NCBI RefSeq assembly: GCF_016834655.1
Contig: NZ_JAENHP010000006.1
Location: 124,001-188,000, forward strand
From: Paractinoplanes ovalisporus
GTDB taxonomy: Bacteria > Actinomycetota > Actinomycetes > Mycobacteriales > Micromonosporaceae
Direction: 5' to 3'
Length of the DNA: 64,000 nt
The stretch's first letter is position 1. Each line of letters opens with the position of its first letter. Positions 63,788-64,000 of this stretch are shown in pieces. Made by a program: the position numbers and the translations under genes. The notes below the pieces were generated by a model. It searched no databases. It was not told the origin of the DNA and saw only the letters and a program-made list of their open reading frames with translations.

Positions 63788-64000
63788 GTGTCGACACCAA
63801 CCGTCACCACCGGGCCGCTGCGGCGTGTCCCGGTGCAGGGCAGAAGCGTTGCCCGGGTCCAGCGCATGCTCGACGCCTGCGCCGAGCTCGTGGACGAGGT
63901 CGGCTATGAGGGCCTGACCACCACGCTTCTGGCCGAGCGCGCCGAGGTCGCCATCGGCTCGGTCTACCAGTTCTTCCCCGACAAGAGGGCGATCGTCCAG
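63788..64000 (+). CDS. TetR family regulator, cut by window edge
   Basis: The first 71 codons of a regulator; the frame is open to the last base. The helix-turn-helix is clear: RSVARVQRMLDACAELVDEVGYEGLTTTLLAERAEVAIGSVYQFFPDKRAIVQ. GTG 63788 has AGAGGGAG about 9 nt upstream. It is divergent from the lactone oxidase gene across 114 bp. The ligand domain lies outside the window. Confidence 0.85.
   Translation, partial: MSTPTVTTGPLRRVPVQGRSVARVQRMLDACAELVDEVGYEGLTTTLLAERAEVAIGSVYQFFPDKRAIVQ

Noticed and set aside
63048..63917. 289-codon plus-strand frame across the lactone oxidase start
   Set aside because: It is antisense to the FAD-binding domain and runs in the wrong frame over the clear TetR start.

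Overview
The window is GC-rich actinobacterial DNA with short gaps, many GTG starts and frequent 4-bp stop/start overlaps. Gene content and order (futalosine-type menaquinone gene mqnC, a complete nuoA-N operon, an actinobacterial Tad locus next to a 6C RNA, a bldG/apgA pair, hppA, topA, and an ESX fragment) point to a filamentous actinomycete. Micromonosporaceae, for example an Actinoplanes relative, is my best inference. mqnC argues against Mycobacterium.

Layout. 1-5.4 kb: a SNF2 helicase/SWIM zinc-finger pair (minus) and a TetR regulator with its own perfect inverted-repeat operator. 5.4-25.3 kb: a respiratory block with mqnC, menG, a small unknown gene, a MenJ-like menaquinone reductase, and all fourteen complex I genes ending at a strong terminator. 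A Rex-type redox operator precedes the reductase/nuo unit. A polyprenyl diphosphate synthase (minus), probably for the menaquinone tail, follows, then an MFS transporter, an IclR regulator, an orphan zinc-finger anti-sigma protein, RarD and a holin-like membrane protein.

31.7-38.8 kb: an ESX (type VII secretion) fragment with eccE divergent from two WXG100 genes, then a giant SseB/proline-rich/SseB protein and a small coupled partner. 38.8-43.9 kb: an alpha/beta hydrolase with no visible nucleophile, a lipoprotein, acetyl-CoA synthetase, a Fic-fold protein with a ruined active site, and a PH-domain membrane protein.

44.5-62.4 kb: a block whose order resembles Rv3661-Rv3646c of M. tuberculosis and SCO3543-SCO3550 of Streptomyces: HAD hydrolase, 6C RNA, STAS protein, Ssd-like ATPase, TadA, TadB, TadC, Flp-like pilin and TadE/TadG-like proteins, an MrfA-like helicase, BldG and ApgA homologues, proton-pumping pyrophosphatase, a lipoprotein, a conserved hypothetical and topoisomerase I. 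The window closes with an FAD-linked sugar-lactone oxidase (minus) and a TetR gene cut by the right edge.

The most unusual theme is repeated short tandem duplication at the 3' ends of unrelated genes. The sequence around the stop codon is copied two to four times into the spacer, and each locus has its own unit. The clearest case (38661-38760) has a 25-bp unit, so all three reading frames end in the same peptide and stop. At the tad locus the duplication has made a chain of mini-ORFs linked by stop/start overlaps. No tRNA, rRNA, CRISPR array, insertion sequence or prophage was found.
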